Of a stretch of 33,872 nucleotides of DNA, positions 1-7,434 are shown in pieces. The translations under genes were made by a program, and so were the position numbers. Location of the stretch: positions 1 to 33,872 of the forward strand of contig JADCEV010000100.1 in assembly GCA_020249865.1 (NCBI GenBank), written 5' to 3'. The notes below the pieces were generated by a model. That model worked only from the letters and a program-made list of their open reading frames with translations, was not told where the DNA came from and did not search any database. The stretch comes from Roseomonas sp. (GTDB lineage: Bacteria > Pseudomonadota > Alphaproteobacteria > Acetobacterales > Acetobacteraceae). How positions within the stretch are numbered: position 1 is the first letter of the stretch; each line of letters opens with the position of its first letter.

Positions 1-125
1 AATACGACCATCTGGCCTGCCTGCCCGTGCTGCGGCAGGGCCTCAAGCTGGATGAAATCCATGGGCGGATTGCGCTTCGCGCTCAGGAATTGGCGCAGGC
101 GGCGAAAACGCATCGCCGGGGTTAA
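1..125 (+). CDS. C-terminal end of an unrecognised gene (5' partial)
   Basis: A reading frame enters from the left edge (first full codon at 3) and stops at TAA 123-125, leaving about 40 codons. The visible tail is basic and probably helical, with the segment LKLDEIHGRIALRAQELAQ and the end KTHRRG. The usual alphaproteobacterial neighbour upstream of ruvC is yebC, but this tail does not look like the acidic YebC C-terminus, so I do not name it. Its GC-rich codon use matches the next gene. Whether it is co-transcribed with ruvC, 91 bases downstream, is unknown. Confidence 0.6.
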   Translation, partial: YDHLACLPVLRQGLKLDEIHGRIALRAQELAQAAKTHRRG

Positions 126-216
126 CACCATCGCATCCGGGAAGCTGGCAGCAGCCTCCCGCTGGTTGCAGCCTACACATGAAGCCTTGGCGGGGCCGAT
201 CTGCTAGTCTTGTCCC

Positions 217-735
217 ATGACTTTACGCGCGATTCGCATCCTTGGGCTTGATCCCGGCCTTCAGCATACCGGCTGGGGTCTGATCGAAACCGATGGCTAT
301 CGGCTGCGCTTCATCGCAGAAGGCGTTGTCTCCACCTCCGCCCGCGATGCGCTCGGCGACCGCCTGCTGATCCTGCATCAGGGGCTGGCCGAAACCTTCG
401 CCAATTTCCAGCCCGATGAGGCAGCGGTGGAAAACACCTATGTCGCGCGTAATCCGGAAAGCGCCCTCAAGCTCGGCCAGGCACGCGGCATTGTCATGCT
501 GGCCCCACGCCTGGCCGGCCTGCCGGTCGCGGAATATGGCGCCATGGAAGTGAAGCGCGCCGTGGTCGGCAATGGCCATGCCGCCAAGGAACAGGTGCAG
601 GCCATGGTTCGCCACCTGCTCCCCGGTGTTGCCTTCCGCCGAGCGGATGCCGCCGATGCACTCGCCATTGCCATCTGCCACGCGCATCACCGCCAGACCA
701 AGAAGATGCTGGCGAAAGGCTACGCAACCGCATGA
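217..735 (+). CDS. ruvC: Crossover junction endodeoxyribonuclease RuvC
   Basis: RuvC is the Holliday-junction resolvase that nicks the junction symmetrically after RuvAB branch migration. The 172-residue length is normal. The RNase H-like fold's acidic tetrad is visible: D12 in LGLDPG, E72 in VENTYV, and D144 and D147 in ADAADALAIAICH. The ATG at 217 is the only good start before the LGLDPG strand. The stop overlaps the ruvA start in an ATGA arrangement (732-735), so the two are probably translationally coupled. Nothing looks broken. The identification is firm from the motifs and the ruvCAB order. Confidence 0.97.
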   Translation: MTLRAIRILGLDPGLQHTGWGLIETDGYRLRFIAEGVVSTSARDALGDRLLILHQGLAETFANFQPDEAAVENTYVARNPESALKLGQARGIVMLAPRLAGLPVAEYGAMEVKRAVVGNGHAAKEQVQAMVRHLLPGVAFRRADAADALAIAICHAHHRQTKKMLAKGYATA

Positions 736-1349
736 TCGGGAAACTCACCGGCCGGCTGGATAGCACCCATGAAGGCGGCTGCATCCTGGATGTGAACGGC
801 GTCGGCTACCTGCTCTCCTGCTCACGCAAAACCCTCGATGCGCTCTCGGCCCGCGAAGCCCCGCACCGCGTGCTGGTCGAAACCCACCTTCGGCAAGATG
901 CCATCACCCTATTCGGCTTCGCCGATGCGCAGGAACGCGAAGCCTTCCTCGCCCTTATCGAGGTCAAGACCGTCGGCCCGCAAAAAGCCCTGCTCGTCCT
1001 CTCAGGCCTCACGCCCGCCGAACTCGCCCGCGCCATCGCCGCCAAGGAACGCAAGCGCCTCGGCGCCGTCAAAGGCCTGGGTGCGGCCACCGCCAACCGC
1101 ATCGTGGATGAACCCGCCATGCAAAAATGGGCGGTCGGACGCATCACCCCCAGCGAAGATGGCGAAGGCGCCATCATCACCCCACCCGATGCCAATAGCA
1201 TGGAAGCAGACGCCATCTCCGCCCTCGTGAACCTCGGCCTGAAACGCTCGGAAGCCACCACCGCCATCACACGCGCCGCCAAACGCCTCGGCCCAGACGC
1301 CAGCCTCAACGACCTCATCCGAGACGGGCTGAAGGAGATGGCGCGGTGA
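732..1349 (+). CDS. ruvA: Holliday junction branch migration protein RuvA
   Basis: RuvA is the junction-binding subunit of the RuvAB branch-migration motor. The 205-residue protein shows the N-terminal OB-fold ([20 protein letters not shown]), the acidic-pin region ([10 protein letters not shown]), two helix-hairpin-helix segments ([15 protein letters not shown] and [15 protein letters not shown]), a linker, and the C-terminal RuvB-binding domain ([16 protein letters not shown]). The second hairpin is divergent: the residues after NRIV read [12 protein letters not shown] rather than the usual ELKDK-type helix. The start codon lies inside the end of ruvC. ruvB is not directly attached but lies 232 bases downstream, beyond an inverted repeat pair. 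Codons are strongly C-ended, unlike ruvB. Confidence 0.95.
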   Translation: MIGKLTGRLDSTHEGGCILDVNGVGYLLSCSRKTLDALSAREAPHRVLVETHLRQDAITLFGFADAQEREAFLALIEVKTVGPQKALLVLSGLTPAELARAIAAKERKRLGAVKGLGAATANRIVDEPAMQKWAVGRITPSEDGEGAIITPPDANSMEADAISALVNLGLKRSEATTAITRAAKRLGPDASLNDLIRDGLKEMAR

Positions 1350-1365
1350 TGGGTGGGATGGGCCT

Positions 1366-1447
1366 CGGGGGGCTCTGCCCCCCGACCCCCCCGCCAGGAG
1401 GAATGCATCCTCCTGGACCTCCATCATGGGGGCTTGTGGGAAGAGGG
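1366..1447. repeat. Palindromic intergenic repeat, left copy of an inverted pair
   Basis: This REP-like element lies between ruvA and ruvB. It contains a perfect 7-bp hairpin (1367-1373 with 1377-1383, loop TCT). It then has a C-run and a perfect 9-bp hairpin, CCAGGAGGA (1394-1402) with TCCTCCTGG (1408-1416). It ends in GGGGGCTTGTGGGAAGAGGGG-like sequence (about 1428-1447). The reverse complement of 1484-1566 follows the same plan and shares the GGGGGCTTG-GGG-AGAGGGG end. The two stretches are therefore diverged inverted copies of one element. Confidence 0.8.
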
Positions 1448-1483
1448 GCTCAGGGGGCGTGTTGGGTAAGCGGGCGTTCCGTG

Positions 1484-1566
1484 CCCCTCTCCCCGCAAGC
1501 CCCCGTATTGGCGGGGTCCGGGGAGACACTGTCTCCCCGGCGGGGGTACGGGGGCAGCGCCCCCGT
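1484..1566. repeat. Palindromic intergenic repeat, right copy of an inverted pair
   Basis: This is the inverted partner of 1366-1447. Its core is a perfect 11-bp palindrome, CCGGGGAGACA (1518-1528) with TGTCTCCCCGG (1530-1540). An 8-bp hairpin follows, ACGGGGGC (1548-1555) with GCCCCCGT (1559-1566). The core differs in sequence from the left copy, but the pairing is kept by compensating changes. The element ends about 15 bases before the ruvB start. It could attenuate or separate ruvB expression from ruvA, but that is inference. Confidence 0.8.
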
Positions 1567-1581
1567 GGAGCCACCCCACCC

Positions 1582-2622
1582 ATGACCGACACCGATCGTC
1601 TTTCCAGTCCCGCCCGGCTTGAGGAGGATGGGGCTGAGGTTTCGCTCCGCCCGCAGACCTTGGATGATTTTACCGGTCAGCGTGGCCTCAGGGAGAATTT
1701 GCGCGTTTTCATTGGGGCGGCGCGGGCGCGGGCTGAGGCGATGGATCATGTTCTGTTTCATGGCCCGCCTGGTCTTGGGAAGACGACGCTTGCGCAGATT
1801 GTGGCGCGTGAATTGGGGGTGGGGTTTCGCGCGACTTCGGGCCCGGTGTTGCAGCGTGCGGGTGATTTGGCCGCGATCCTGACCAATTTGCAGCCGCGTG
1901 ATGTCTTGTTTGTGGATGAGATTCATCGCCTGCAGCCGGCGATCGAGGAAACGCTTTATCCCGCGATGGAAGATTTCCAGCTTGATCTGATTATTGGCGA
2001 AGGCCCGGCGGCGCGCACGGTGCGGATTGATTTGCCACCCTTTACCTTGATTGGCGCAACCACCCGGGCGGGGTTATTGGCGACGCCGTTGCGGGATCGT
2101 TTCGGTATTCCCTTGCGTTTGGTGCTTTATACGCCTGAGGAATTGTTGGGCATTGTGACGCGCGGCGCGCGGAAATTGGGGTTTGACTTGTCCGAGGATG
2201 GCGCGCGGGAGATCGCAAGCCGTTCGCGCGGCACGCCGCGTATTGCTGGGCGCTTATTGCGGCGCGTGCGGGATTTCGCGCTGATGGAAGAAAAGGTCGC
2301 GGATCGTGCCATGGCGGATGCGGCGCTTCGGCGGTTGGAGGTTGATGCGCTCGGTTTGGATGCGATGGATCGGCGGTATTTGGCGCGTATTGCCGAACAC
2401 CATAATGGTGGCCCGGTCGGGATTGAGACGCTGGCCGCCGCGCTCGCCGAAAGCCGGGATACGCTCGAAGAAGTGGTGGAGCCTTTCCTTATTCAGGAGG
2501 GGCTTGTGTTGCGCACCCCGCGCGGGCGGGTGCTGGGGGATCGCGGCTGGCGGCATTTGGGCTTGAGCCCGCCGGCCGGGGTGCAGCCCTTGCTGGATTT
2601 GCTCGGGGATCAGGAGGGGTGA
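1582..2622 (+). CDS. ruvB: Holliday junction branch migration ATPase RuvB
   Basis: RuvB is the hexameric AAA+ motor that pulls DNA through the RuvA-bound junction. Starting at ATG 1582 gives 346 residues, the usual length. The frame stays open upstream into the repeat region, but that extension is low-complexity and not RuvB-like. Motifs include [12 protein letters not shown], Walker [10 protein letters not shown] (61-69), Walker [10 protein letters not shown] (109-117), sensor 1 [10 protein letters not shown], arginine-finger region LRDRFG and sensor 2 [19 protein letters not shown] winged-helix DNA-binding C-terminus follows. The stop overlaps the GTG start of ybgC (GTGA, 2619-2622). Its coding strand is G-rich where ruvA's is C-rich. 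Confidence 0.97.
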   Translation: MTDTDRLSSPARLEEDGAEVSLRPQTLDDFTGQRGLRENLRVFIGAARARAEAMDHVLFHGPPGLGKTTLAQIVARELGVGFRATSGPVLQRAGDLAAILTNLQPRDVLFVDEIHRLQPAIEETLYPAMEDFQLDLIIGEGPAARTVRIDLPPFTLIGATTRAGLLATPLRDRFGIPLRLVLYTPEELLGIVTRGARKLGFDLSEDGAREIASRSRGTPRIAGRLLRRVRDFALMEEKVADRAMADAALRRLEVDALGLDAMDRRYLARIAEHHNGGPVGIETLAAALAESRDTLEEVVEPFLIQEGLVLRTPRGRVLGDRGWRHLGLSPPAGVQPLLDLLGDQEG

Positions 2623-3044
2623 GCGGCCCGCATCTCTGGCCCATCCGCGTCTATTTTGAGGATACGGATGCGGGTGGTGTTGCCTATCACGCGCGCTATC
2701 TGCATTGGGCGGAGCGGGCGCGGACGGAAGCCTTGCGCGCCATGGGTTTGCCGCATCAGGAAATGATCACGCGGCATGGTGTCTTCCTCGTGGTGCGGCG
2801 GCTTGAAGTGGAGTATTTCAAACCGGCGCGACTCGACGAATCGGTGGTGGTGGAAACGCATATCCGCCGTGTGACGGGCGTGCAGGTGGTGCTGCGCCAG
2901 GTGGTGCGGCGTGACGCTGGTGAGGTGCTGGCGGTTCTGGATGTGCGGCTGGCTTCCGTGGGGCAGGGGGGAGCAAGGCCGGTGCCCCTGCCGGAGCCGT
3001 GGCGTTCGGCGCTACGTGCGGTGGCGGAAGCGGCGCCGGGGTGA
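2619..3044 (+). CDS. ybgC: Tol-Pal associated acyl-CoA thioesterase YbgC
   Basis: This is a small hotdog-fold thioesterase of the 4-hydroxybenzoyl-CoA thioesterase/YbgC type, 141 residues long. The signature [20 protein letters not shown] lies near the N-terminus, with the catalytic Asp in the DTD segment, followed by ERARTEALR. The GTG start at 2619 overlaps the ruvB stop, which supports coupling. Members of this family act on short- or long-chain acyl-CoA and sit next to tol genes in many proteobacteria. The precise substrate cannot be read from the sequence. A hairpin terminator directly follows, so ybgC probably ends the ruv transcript. Confidence 0.93.
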   Translation: MSGPHLWPIRVYFEDTDAGGVAYHARYLHWAERARTEALRAMGLPHQEMITRHGVFLVVRRLEVEYFKPARLDESVVVETHIRRVTGVQVVLRQVVRRDAGEVLAVLDVRLASVGQGGARPVPLPEPWRSALRAVAEAAPG

Positions 3045-3055
3045 ACAAGTTTCTG

Positions 3056-3089
3056 CCGGGAAAAGGCCGCTTTTCCCGGGCTTTCTGTT
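3056..3089 (+). terminator. Probable rho-independent terminator after ybgC
   Basis: A perfect 10-bp stem, CCGGGAAAAG (3056-3065) and CTTTTCCCGG (3070-3079), closes a GCCG loop and is followed by the T-rich tract GCTTTCTGTTT. It starts 12 bases after the ybgC stop. It would separate the ruv-ybgC transcript from the tol operon, whose promoter would then have to lie in about 3080-3143. Confidence 0.75.
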
Positions 3090-3143
3090 TCGGGTGGCCT
3101 TGGCCGCCGGCAATCGTCCTGTTTGGGGCGAAGGAGATGTGGC

Positions 3144-3890
3144 GTGGATCGTAGCGTGACCACTCAGGCGCTTGGGCAGGTAGCCCATGACATGTCGCTT
3201 TGGGGCCTGTTTTTGCAGGCCGATTGGGTCGTGAAATCCGTGATGATCGGGCTGCTGCTGGCCAGCATCTGGGTCTGGGCGGTGGTGTTCGAAAAAGTCG
3301 TTGCCATGCGGCGCATCAACAAGGCGGCGGATGGGTTTGAGGATCGCTTCTGGTCCGGCGGCAGCCTGGATGAGCTTTATGCCCGCGAAGGGGAGCAGCC
3401 GACACACCCGATGGCCGCGGTCTTTGGCGCGGCCATGCGCGAATGGCGCCGCAGCCTGGGCGGCGCAAGCGTACTGGGCGGTGCCAAGGAACGCGTGGAA
3501 CGCGCCATGGGGGTGACGATTGGGCGGGAAATGGAAAGGCTGGAACGCTGGATGGTGTTTCTGGCCTCCGTCGGTTCGGTTGGGCCGTTTGTTGGGCTTT
3601 TCGGCACGGTCTGGGGGATCATGAATTCCTTCTCGGCCATTGCGGGGATGCAGAATACCAATCTGGCCGTGGTGGCGCCGGGGATTGCGGAAGCGCTGTT
3701 TGCCACCGCGATTGGTCTCGTAGCCGCTATTCCGGCGGTGCTGGCGTACAACAAGATCAATACGGACCTGGCGCGCTTTGCCGCGCGGCTTGAAGGTTTC
3801 GCCACTGAATTTGGCGCCATCCTGTCACGGCAGACGGAAGCGGCGGCGAATGATGGTGGGCCACGCAGCCCGAACCAGGCGGCGGAATAG
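3144..3890 (+). CDS. tolQ: Tol-Pal system protein TolQ
   Basis: TolQ is the inner-membrane proton-channel subunit that works with TolR and TolA in envelope constriction at division. I chose GTG 3144 (248 residues) because AAGGAGA lies 6 bases upstream; a TTG at 3123 is in frame but lacks such a site. The MotA/ExbB fold shows three hydrophobic segments: about residues 30-52, about 134-160 (FLASVGSVGPFVGLFGTVWG) and about 170-195 (APGIAEALFATAIGLVAAIP). The large cytoplasmic loop lies between the first two. tolR starts 3 bases after the stop, as part of the tolQRAB-pal-cpoB run. Confidence 0.95.
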   Translation: MDRSVTTQALGQVAHDMSLWGLFLQADWVVKSVMIGLLLASIWVWAVVFEKVVAMRRINKAADGFEDRFWSGGSLDELYAREGEQPTHPMAAVFGAAMREWRRSLGGASVLGGAKERVERAMGVTIGREMERLERWMVFLASVGSVGPFVGLFGTVWGIMNSFSAIAGMQNTNLAVVAPGIAEALFATAIGLVAAIPAVLAYNKINTDLARFAARLEGFATEFGAILSRQTEAAANDGGPRSPNQAAE

Positions 3891-3893
3891 GCC

Positions 3894-4433
3894 ATGGGGG
3901 CTTCTCTGTCAGGCGGGCGGGCTTCCGGGCCGTCTCGCTACCGGCCCATGGCGGAAATCAATGTCACGCCCTTTGTGGATGTGATGCTGGTCCTGCTGAT
4001 CATTTTCATGGTCGCCGCGCCGTTGATGACCGTGGGCGTGCCGGTGGATTTGCCGAAAACCACCGCCCAGCCGCTCAATCAGGAAACCGAGCCGCTGACG
4101 ATTACGGTGAACCCGGAAGGCAAGATTTTCTTGCAGGAAACGGAAGTGCCTTTGGATGGGTTGGTGCCGCGGTTGCAGGCGATCATGCGTGAACAGCCGC
4201 AGGGCGCGCCGGAGCGTCGGATTTTTGTCCGTGGTGACAGGGCGATTTCCTATGGCCGCGTGATGGAGGTGATGGGCACCATCGCCGGTGCTGGCTTCAC
4301 CCGCGTGGCCTTATTGGCGGAACAGCCGGCGGGGCCGCAGCCAGGCGCCGCAGCACCGGCGGGAAGGCCCGGGACCCAGCCGGCGCGCCCGGCCGCGCCC
4401 GCGCCCAATCGCCCGGCCCAGCCGCCCCGCTGA
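3894..4433 (+). CDS. tolR: Tol-Pal system protein TolR
   Basis: This ExbD/TolR family protein has 179 residues. A short basic cytoplasmic N-terminus (PMAEINVTPFVD) leads into one membrane helix, VMLVLLIIFMVAAPLM. The conserved Asp in PFVDVML is the proton-carrying residue of the family. A periplasmic domain (VPVDLPKTTAQPL to GFTRVALLAEQ) follows. The last ~40 residues are an extra Pro/Ala-rich tail not needed for the family fold, which echoes the Pro-rich body of TolA next door. It begins 3 bases after tolQ and lies 21 bases before tolA. Confidence 0.95.
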   Translation: MGASLSGGRASGPSRYRPMAEINVTPFVDVMLVLLIIFMVAAPLMTVGVPVDLPKTTAQPLNQETEPLTITVNPEGKIFLQETEVPLDGLVPRLQAIMREQPQGAPERRIFVRGDRAISYGRVMEVMGTIAGAGFTRVALLAEQPAGPQPGAAAPAGRPGTQPARPAAPAPNRPAQPPR

Positions 4434-4454
4434 AGGCCGGGGAAGGAGAGAGCC

Positions 4455-5477
4455 TTGCCCCGGGCCCTGCCCGATAACCGGCTGAATAAATGGCTGATGC
4501 TCTCGGCGGGGCTGCATGCTGCGCTGCTGATCATCGGGGCCCTGTTCACGCTTGCCCGCAGCATTCCGGAACCGCAGGAACAGGGCATCGCGGTGGAGCT
4601 TGTGGCGCCCGGCCCGGCGCAAATGGCGCGCGCGGATACGCCCTCACCGAACCCGGCGCAGACCTCGACCCCGGCGCCAACCCCGCCAACGCCGGAACCT
4701 CCCGCGCCAGAGCCGCCGCGCAATGCGCCGCCCGAGCCAACGCCGCCTCCACCACCCCCGCCGCCGGCGCCTGCTGCCGCGCCAACGCCCGCGCCACCAA
4801 GCCCGGCGCGGCCCACGCCGCCTGCGCCAGCACCCGCCCCAAGCCCGGAGCCTTCGCCCGCGCCGCGGGTGCAGCCGCAAACGCCAACGCCCCAGCCGAC
4901 ACCGCCACAGCAACCGGCAGCGCAGCCGCCACGCCCGGAACCGCCCTTGCCGCTGCCGCCGCCCCCGGTGCCACCGCCGCCTGAGCCTTCGCGCCAGGCG
5001 GGTACGGGGCAGACGCCGCCCGTGGCGCGGCCGCAGGAAAACAGCACTTCGGTACAGAATACGCTGGAGAGGCTGCGCGCCCAGCAGCAGCAGGACCGCG
5101 CGCCGACCGCGCGGCCCAATCCTTCCGGCGCGCCGCGCCAGGGTGGGGGTTCGCCCACTGGCACGGCAGCACTGACGCAGGGGGAGATCCGTGGCCTCGC
5201 GGATCAGGTCGCGGAATGTTGGAATGTGGATGCCGGTATGCTGGGGCTTCAGGAGATCACGGTGGAATTGCGCGTGCAGCTTGATGGCCAGGGCAATGTC
5301 CGCAATGTGGTGCCGGCGGGGAATATGCCTTCCGATCCACGCGTGCGGTCTGTATTCGAATCGGCGCGGCGTGCTCTATTGGCGCCCGCGTGCAATCCGC
5401 TGAAGGTGCCGCCGGACAAGTTGCAAACCGTGATGGCTTCCACCTTTCGCTTCAATCCGCGCGGGCTGGTGCGCTGA
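4455..5477 (+). CDS. tolA: TolA-like energy-transducing protein with a proline-rich stalk
   Basis: TolA links TolQR in the inner membrane to TolB and Pal. The start is TTG 4455, set by the site AAGGAGA at 4443-4449. The 340 residues comprise a short cytoplasmic end, one transmembrane helix (about 13-34), a Pro/Ala-rich stalk (about 62-195, with runs of up to eight prolines) and a C-terminal TonB/TolA-type domain (about 240-340, including AECWNVDAG and MASTFRFNP). The long Ala/Lys/Glu helix of enterobacterial TolA is absent, so the stalk resembles TonB. Context (tolQ, tolR, tolB, pal) supports TolA over TonB. Confidence 0.88.
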   Translation: MPRALPDNRLNKWLMLSAGLHAALLIIGALFTLARSIPEPQEQGIAVELVAPGPAQMARADTPSPNPAQTSTPAPTPPTPEPPAPEPPRNAPPEPTPPPPPPPPAPAAAPTPAPPSPARPTPPAPAPAPSPEPSPAPRVQPQTPTPQPTPPQQPAAQPPRPEPPLPLPPPPVPPPPEPSRQAGTGQTPPVARPQENSTSVQNTLERLRAQQQQDRAPTARPNPSGAPRQGGGSPTGTAALTQGEIRGLADQVAECWNVDAGMLGLQEITVELRVQLDGQGNVRNVVPAGNMPSDPRVRSVFESARRALLAPACNPLKVPPDKLQTVMASTFRFNPRGLVR

Positions 5478-5484
5478 ATTCGGG

Positions 5485-6840
5485 ATGATGGGTATGACAA
5501 CAAGACGCTCCCTTCTGCTTGGTGCCGCGGGCGCGGTGACCGTCTCGGGCCTTGCGGGCGCGCCGGATGCGGCCTTTGCGCAAGGGGCGGTGATTGACAT
5601 CACGCGTGCGCGCACCAACCCGATCCCCATCGCCATTCCGGATTTCGCGGGCACTGGTGATGGCCAGCGTTTCGGGCGCGATATTGCCCGCGTGGTGCAG
5701 GATAATCTGCGCAATTCCGGATTGTTTCGCCCAGTGGCGCGCCAGGCCTTCATCCAAACGCCGGAAGCCGCCGCGCAAACCCCGCGGTTTCAGGATTGGC
5801 GCGTGATCGGCGCGCAGGCGCTGACCACGGGGCGCGCGGATGTGCAGGGTGGCAATTTGCGCGTGGAATTCCGCCTTTGGGATGTGCTGCCCGAAACCAT
5901 GTTGCAGGGCACGGCCTTCACCGCGCCAACCGGCAATTGGCGGCGCATCGCGCATCTGATCTCTGACGTCATCTATGAAAGATTGCTGGGCGAGAAAGGC
6001 TATTTCGACACGCGCATCGTCTATATCGCTGAATCCGGCCCGCGCGATCGCCGCCTGCGCAGGCTGGCGATCATGGATCAGGATGGCGAAAACAATGCCT
6101 TCCTGACCGATGGGCGCGAAGCCGCCCTGACACCGCGCTTTCATCCGGCGGCGGACCGCGTGGCCTTCATGTCCTATCAGAACCGCGAACAGCCGCGCGT
6201 TGTGCTGTTTGATCTGAATACGCGCGCGCAACAGGTGCTTGGCAATTTTCCGGGCATGACACTCTCGCCACGCTTTGCGCCGGATGGCCGTTCCGTGGTG
6301 CTTTCCGCCATGCGCGGCGGCGATGCGAATATCTATGCGGTGGATCTGGCAAGCCGGCGCGAAAGGCAACTTACCAGCGGCAGCGCGCTTGATGTCAGCC
6401 CCTGCTATTCGCCCGATGGCACGCAGATTGTGTTCAATTCCGATCGCGGCGGAGATCAGCAGCTTTATGTGATGGATGCCAATGGCGGCGGCATTCGCCG
6501 CATTTCCTTCGGCCGCGGGCGCTACGCCACGCCGGTCTGGTCACCGCGCGGTGATTTGATTGCCTTCACCCGCTTTGGCAGCGGCAGCTTCGCCATTGGC
6601 GTCATGCGCCCTGATGGTTCGGGCGAACGCATCCTGTCTGAGGGTTGGAAGATGGAAGCGCCAAGCTTCGCGCCCAATGGCCGCATGCTGGTCTTTGGCC
6701 GGGAAACCCGTGCCACCGATGCGCGCGGCAGCGGATTTTCGGCGCGCATCCACACCATAGACATTGCGGGCTTCAATGAACGCCCCTTGCCGACACCAAC
6801 CGATGCCACGGACCCGACATGGTCGCCCTTGCTCTCCTGA
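5485..6840 (+). CDS. tolB: Tol-Pal system beta-propeller protein TolB
   Basis: TolB is the periplasmic propeller that binds Pal and TolA. The protein has 451 residues from ATG 5485; in-frame ATGs at 5488 and 5494 are also possible and no strong ribosome site decides. The N-terminus contains TTRRSLLLGAAGA and ends near DAAFAQ, a twin-arginine-like rather than plain Sec signal. An N-terminal domain (about 35-170) is followed by WD40-like repeats (about 200-440), for example SPCYSPDGTQIVFNSDRGG, and YATPVWSPRGDLIAF. The gene sits 7 bases after tolA and 88 before pal. Confidence 0.95.
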   Translation: MMGMTTRRSLLLGAAGAVTVSGLAGAPDAAFAQGAVIDITRARTNPIPIAIPDFAGTGDGQRFGRDIARVVQDNLRNSGLFRPVARQAFIQTPEAAAQTPRFQDWRVIGAQALTTGRADVQGGNLRVEFRLWDVLPETMLQGTAFTAPTGNWRRIAHLISDVIYERLLGEKGYFDTRIVYIAESGPRDRRLRRLAIMDQDGENNAFLTDGREAALTPRFHPAADRVAFMSYQNREQPRVVLFDLNTRAQQVLGNFPGMTLSPRFAPDGRSVVLSAMRGGDANIYAVDLASRRERQLTSGSALDVSPCYSPDGTQIVFNSDRGGDQQLYVMDANGGGIRRISFGRGRYATPVWSPRGDLIAFTRFGSGSFAIGVMRPDGSGERILSEGWKMEAPSFAPNGRMLVFGRETRATDARGSGFSARIHTIDIAGFNERPLPTPTDATDPTWSPLLS

Positions 6841-6928
6841 AGGTTTTCGCAGGTTTTGGCTTGACCGCAGCGGATCGAGCCTTTACCGCACCGCACAAAG
6901 CTACGATTTTCCTGAAAGGAAACCAGTC

Positions 6929-7396
6929 ATGAAGTTGAAATTCCTAGGTATTGCTGGCCTTGCGCTGCTTGCCGCCTGCTCCAGTTCCGACAATAGCAGC
7001 AGTGCGGGGGCCGGTATGGGGGGCGCGGGCAATATCCGCCCGGGCAGCCAGGAAGATTTGGTCGCCAATGTGGGCGATCGCGTCTTCTTCGATTTTGACC
7101 GCAGCAATATCCGCGCCGATCAGCGCCCGGTCTTGCAGCGTCAGGCGGAATGGATGGGCCGCTTCCCGGAAGTGCGGGTCCAGGTGGAAGGCCATACGGA
7201 TGAACGCGGCACGCGCGAATATAACCTGGCCCTTGGTCAGCGCCGCGCGAATGCGGCGCGCGATGTCCTGGTGGCGGGTGGCGTGAATCCTTCGCGGATT
7301 TCCACCATCTCCTTCGGCAAGGATCAGCCGGCGGCGCTGGGTTCGGATGAAAGCGCCTGGGCGCAGAACCGCCGCGCCGTCACCGTCGTCCGCTGA
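6929..7396 (+). CDS. pal: Peptidoglycan-associated lipoprotein Pal
   Basis: Pal is the outer-membrane lipoprotein that holds the membrane to peptidoglycan and is the end point of the Tol system. The start ATG 6929 is supported by GAAAGGA just upstream. The protein has 155 residues, with a lipobox LLAAC (Cys17) after a short hydrophobic signal, then a Ser/Gly linker and an OmpA-like domain. Diaminopimelate-binding landmarks are GHTDERGTREYN (Asp) and LGQRRA (Arg). The 88-base gap after tolB may hold a separate promoter, but I see no convincing one. Confidence 0.95.
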   Translation: MKLKFLGIAGLALLAACSSSDNSSSAGAGMGGAGNIRPGSQEDLVANVGDRVFFDFDRSNIRADQRPVLQRQAEWMGRFPEVRVQVEGHTDERGTREYNLALGQRRANAARDVLVAGGVNPSRISTISFGKDQPAALGSDESAWAQNRRAVTVVR

Positions 7397-7434
7397 AGGC
7401 GTGGGCGCGGCTTCGGCTGCGCCGCTTGAAGACC

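Noticed and set aside
1366-1566. A CRISPR-like array in the repetitive ruvA-ruvB gap
   Set aside because: The repeats are inverted palindromic hairpins without regular spacers, and no cas genes are present.
1426-1581. A 52-codon N-terminal extension of RuvB
   Set aside because: It translates the palindromic repeat DNA, is low-complexity, and ATG 1582 gives the usual RuvB length.
4490-4984. Alternative frames through the proline-rich part of tolA
   Set aside because: Repetitive CCG/GCG codons keep all frames open; only the TolA frame has a membrane helix and a TonB-like end.
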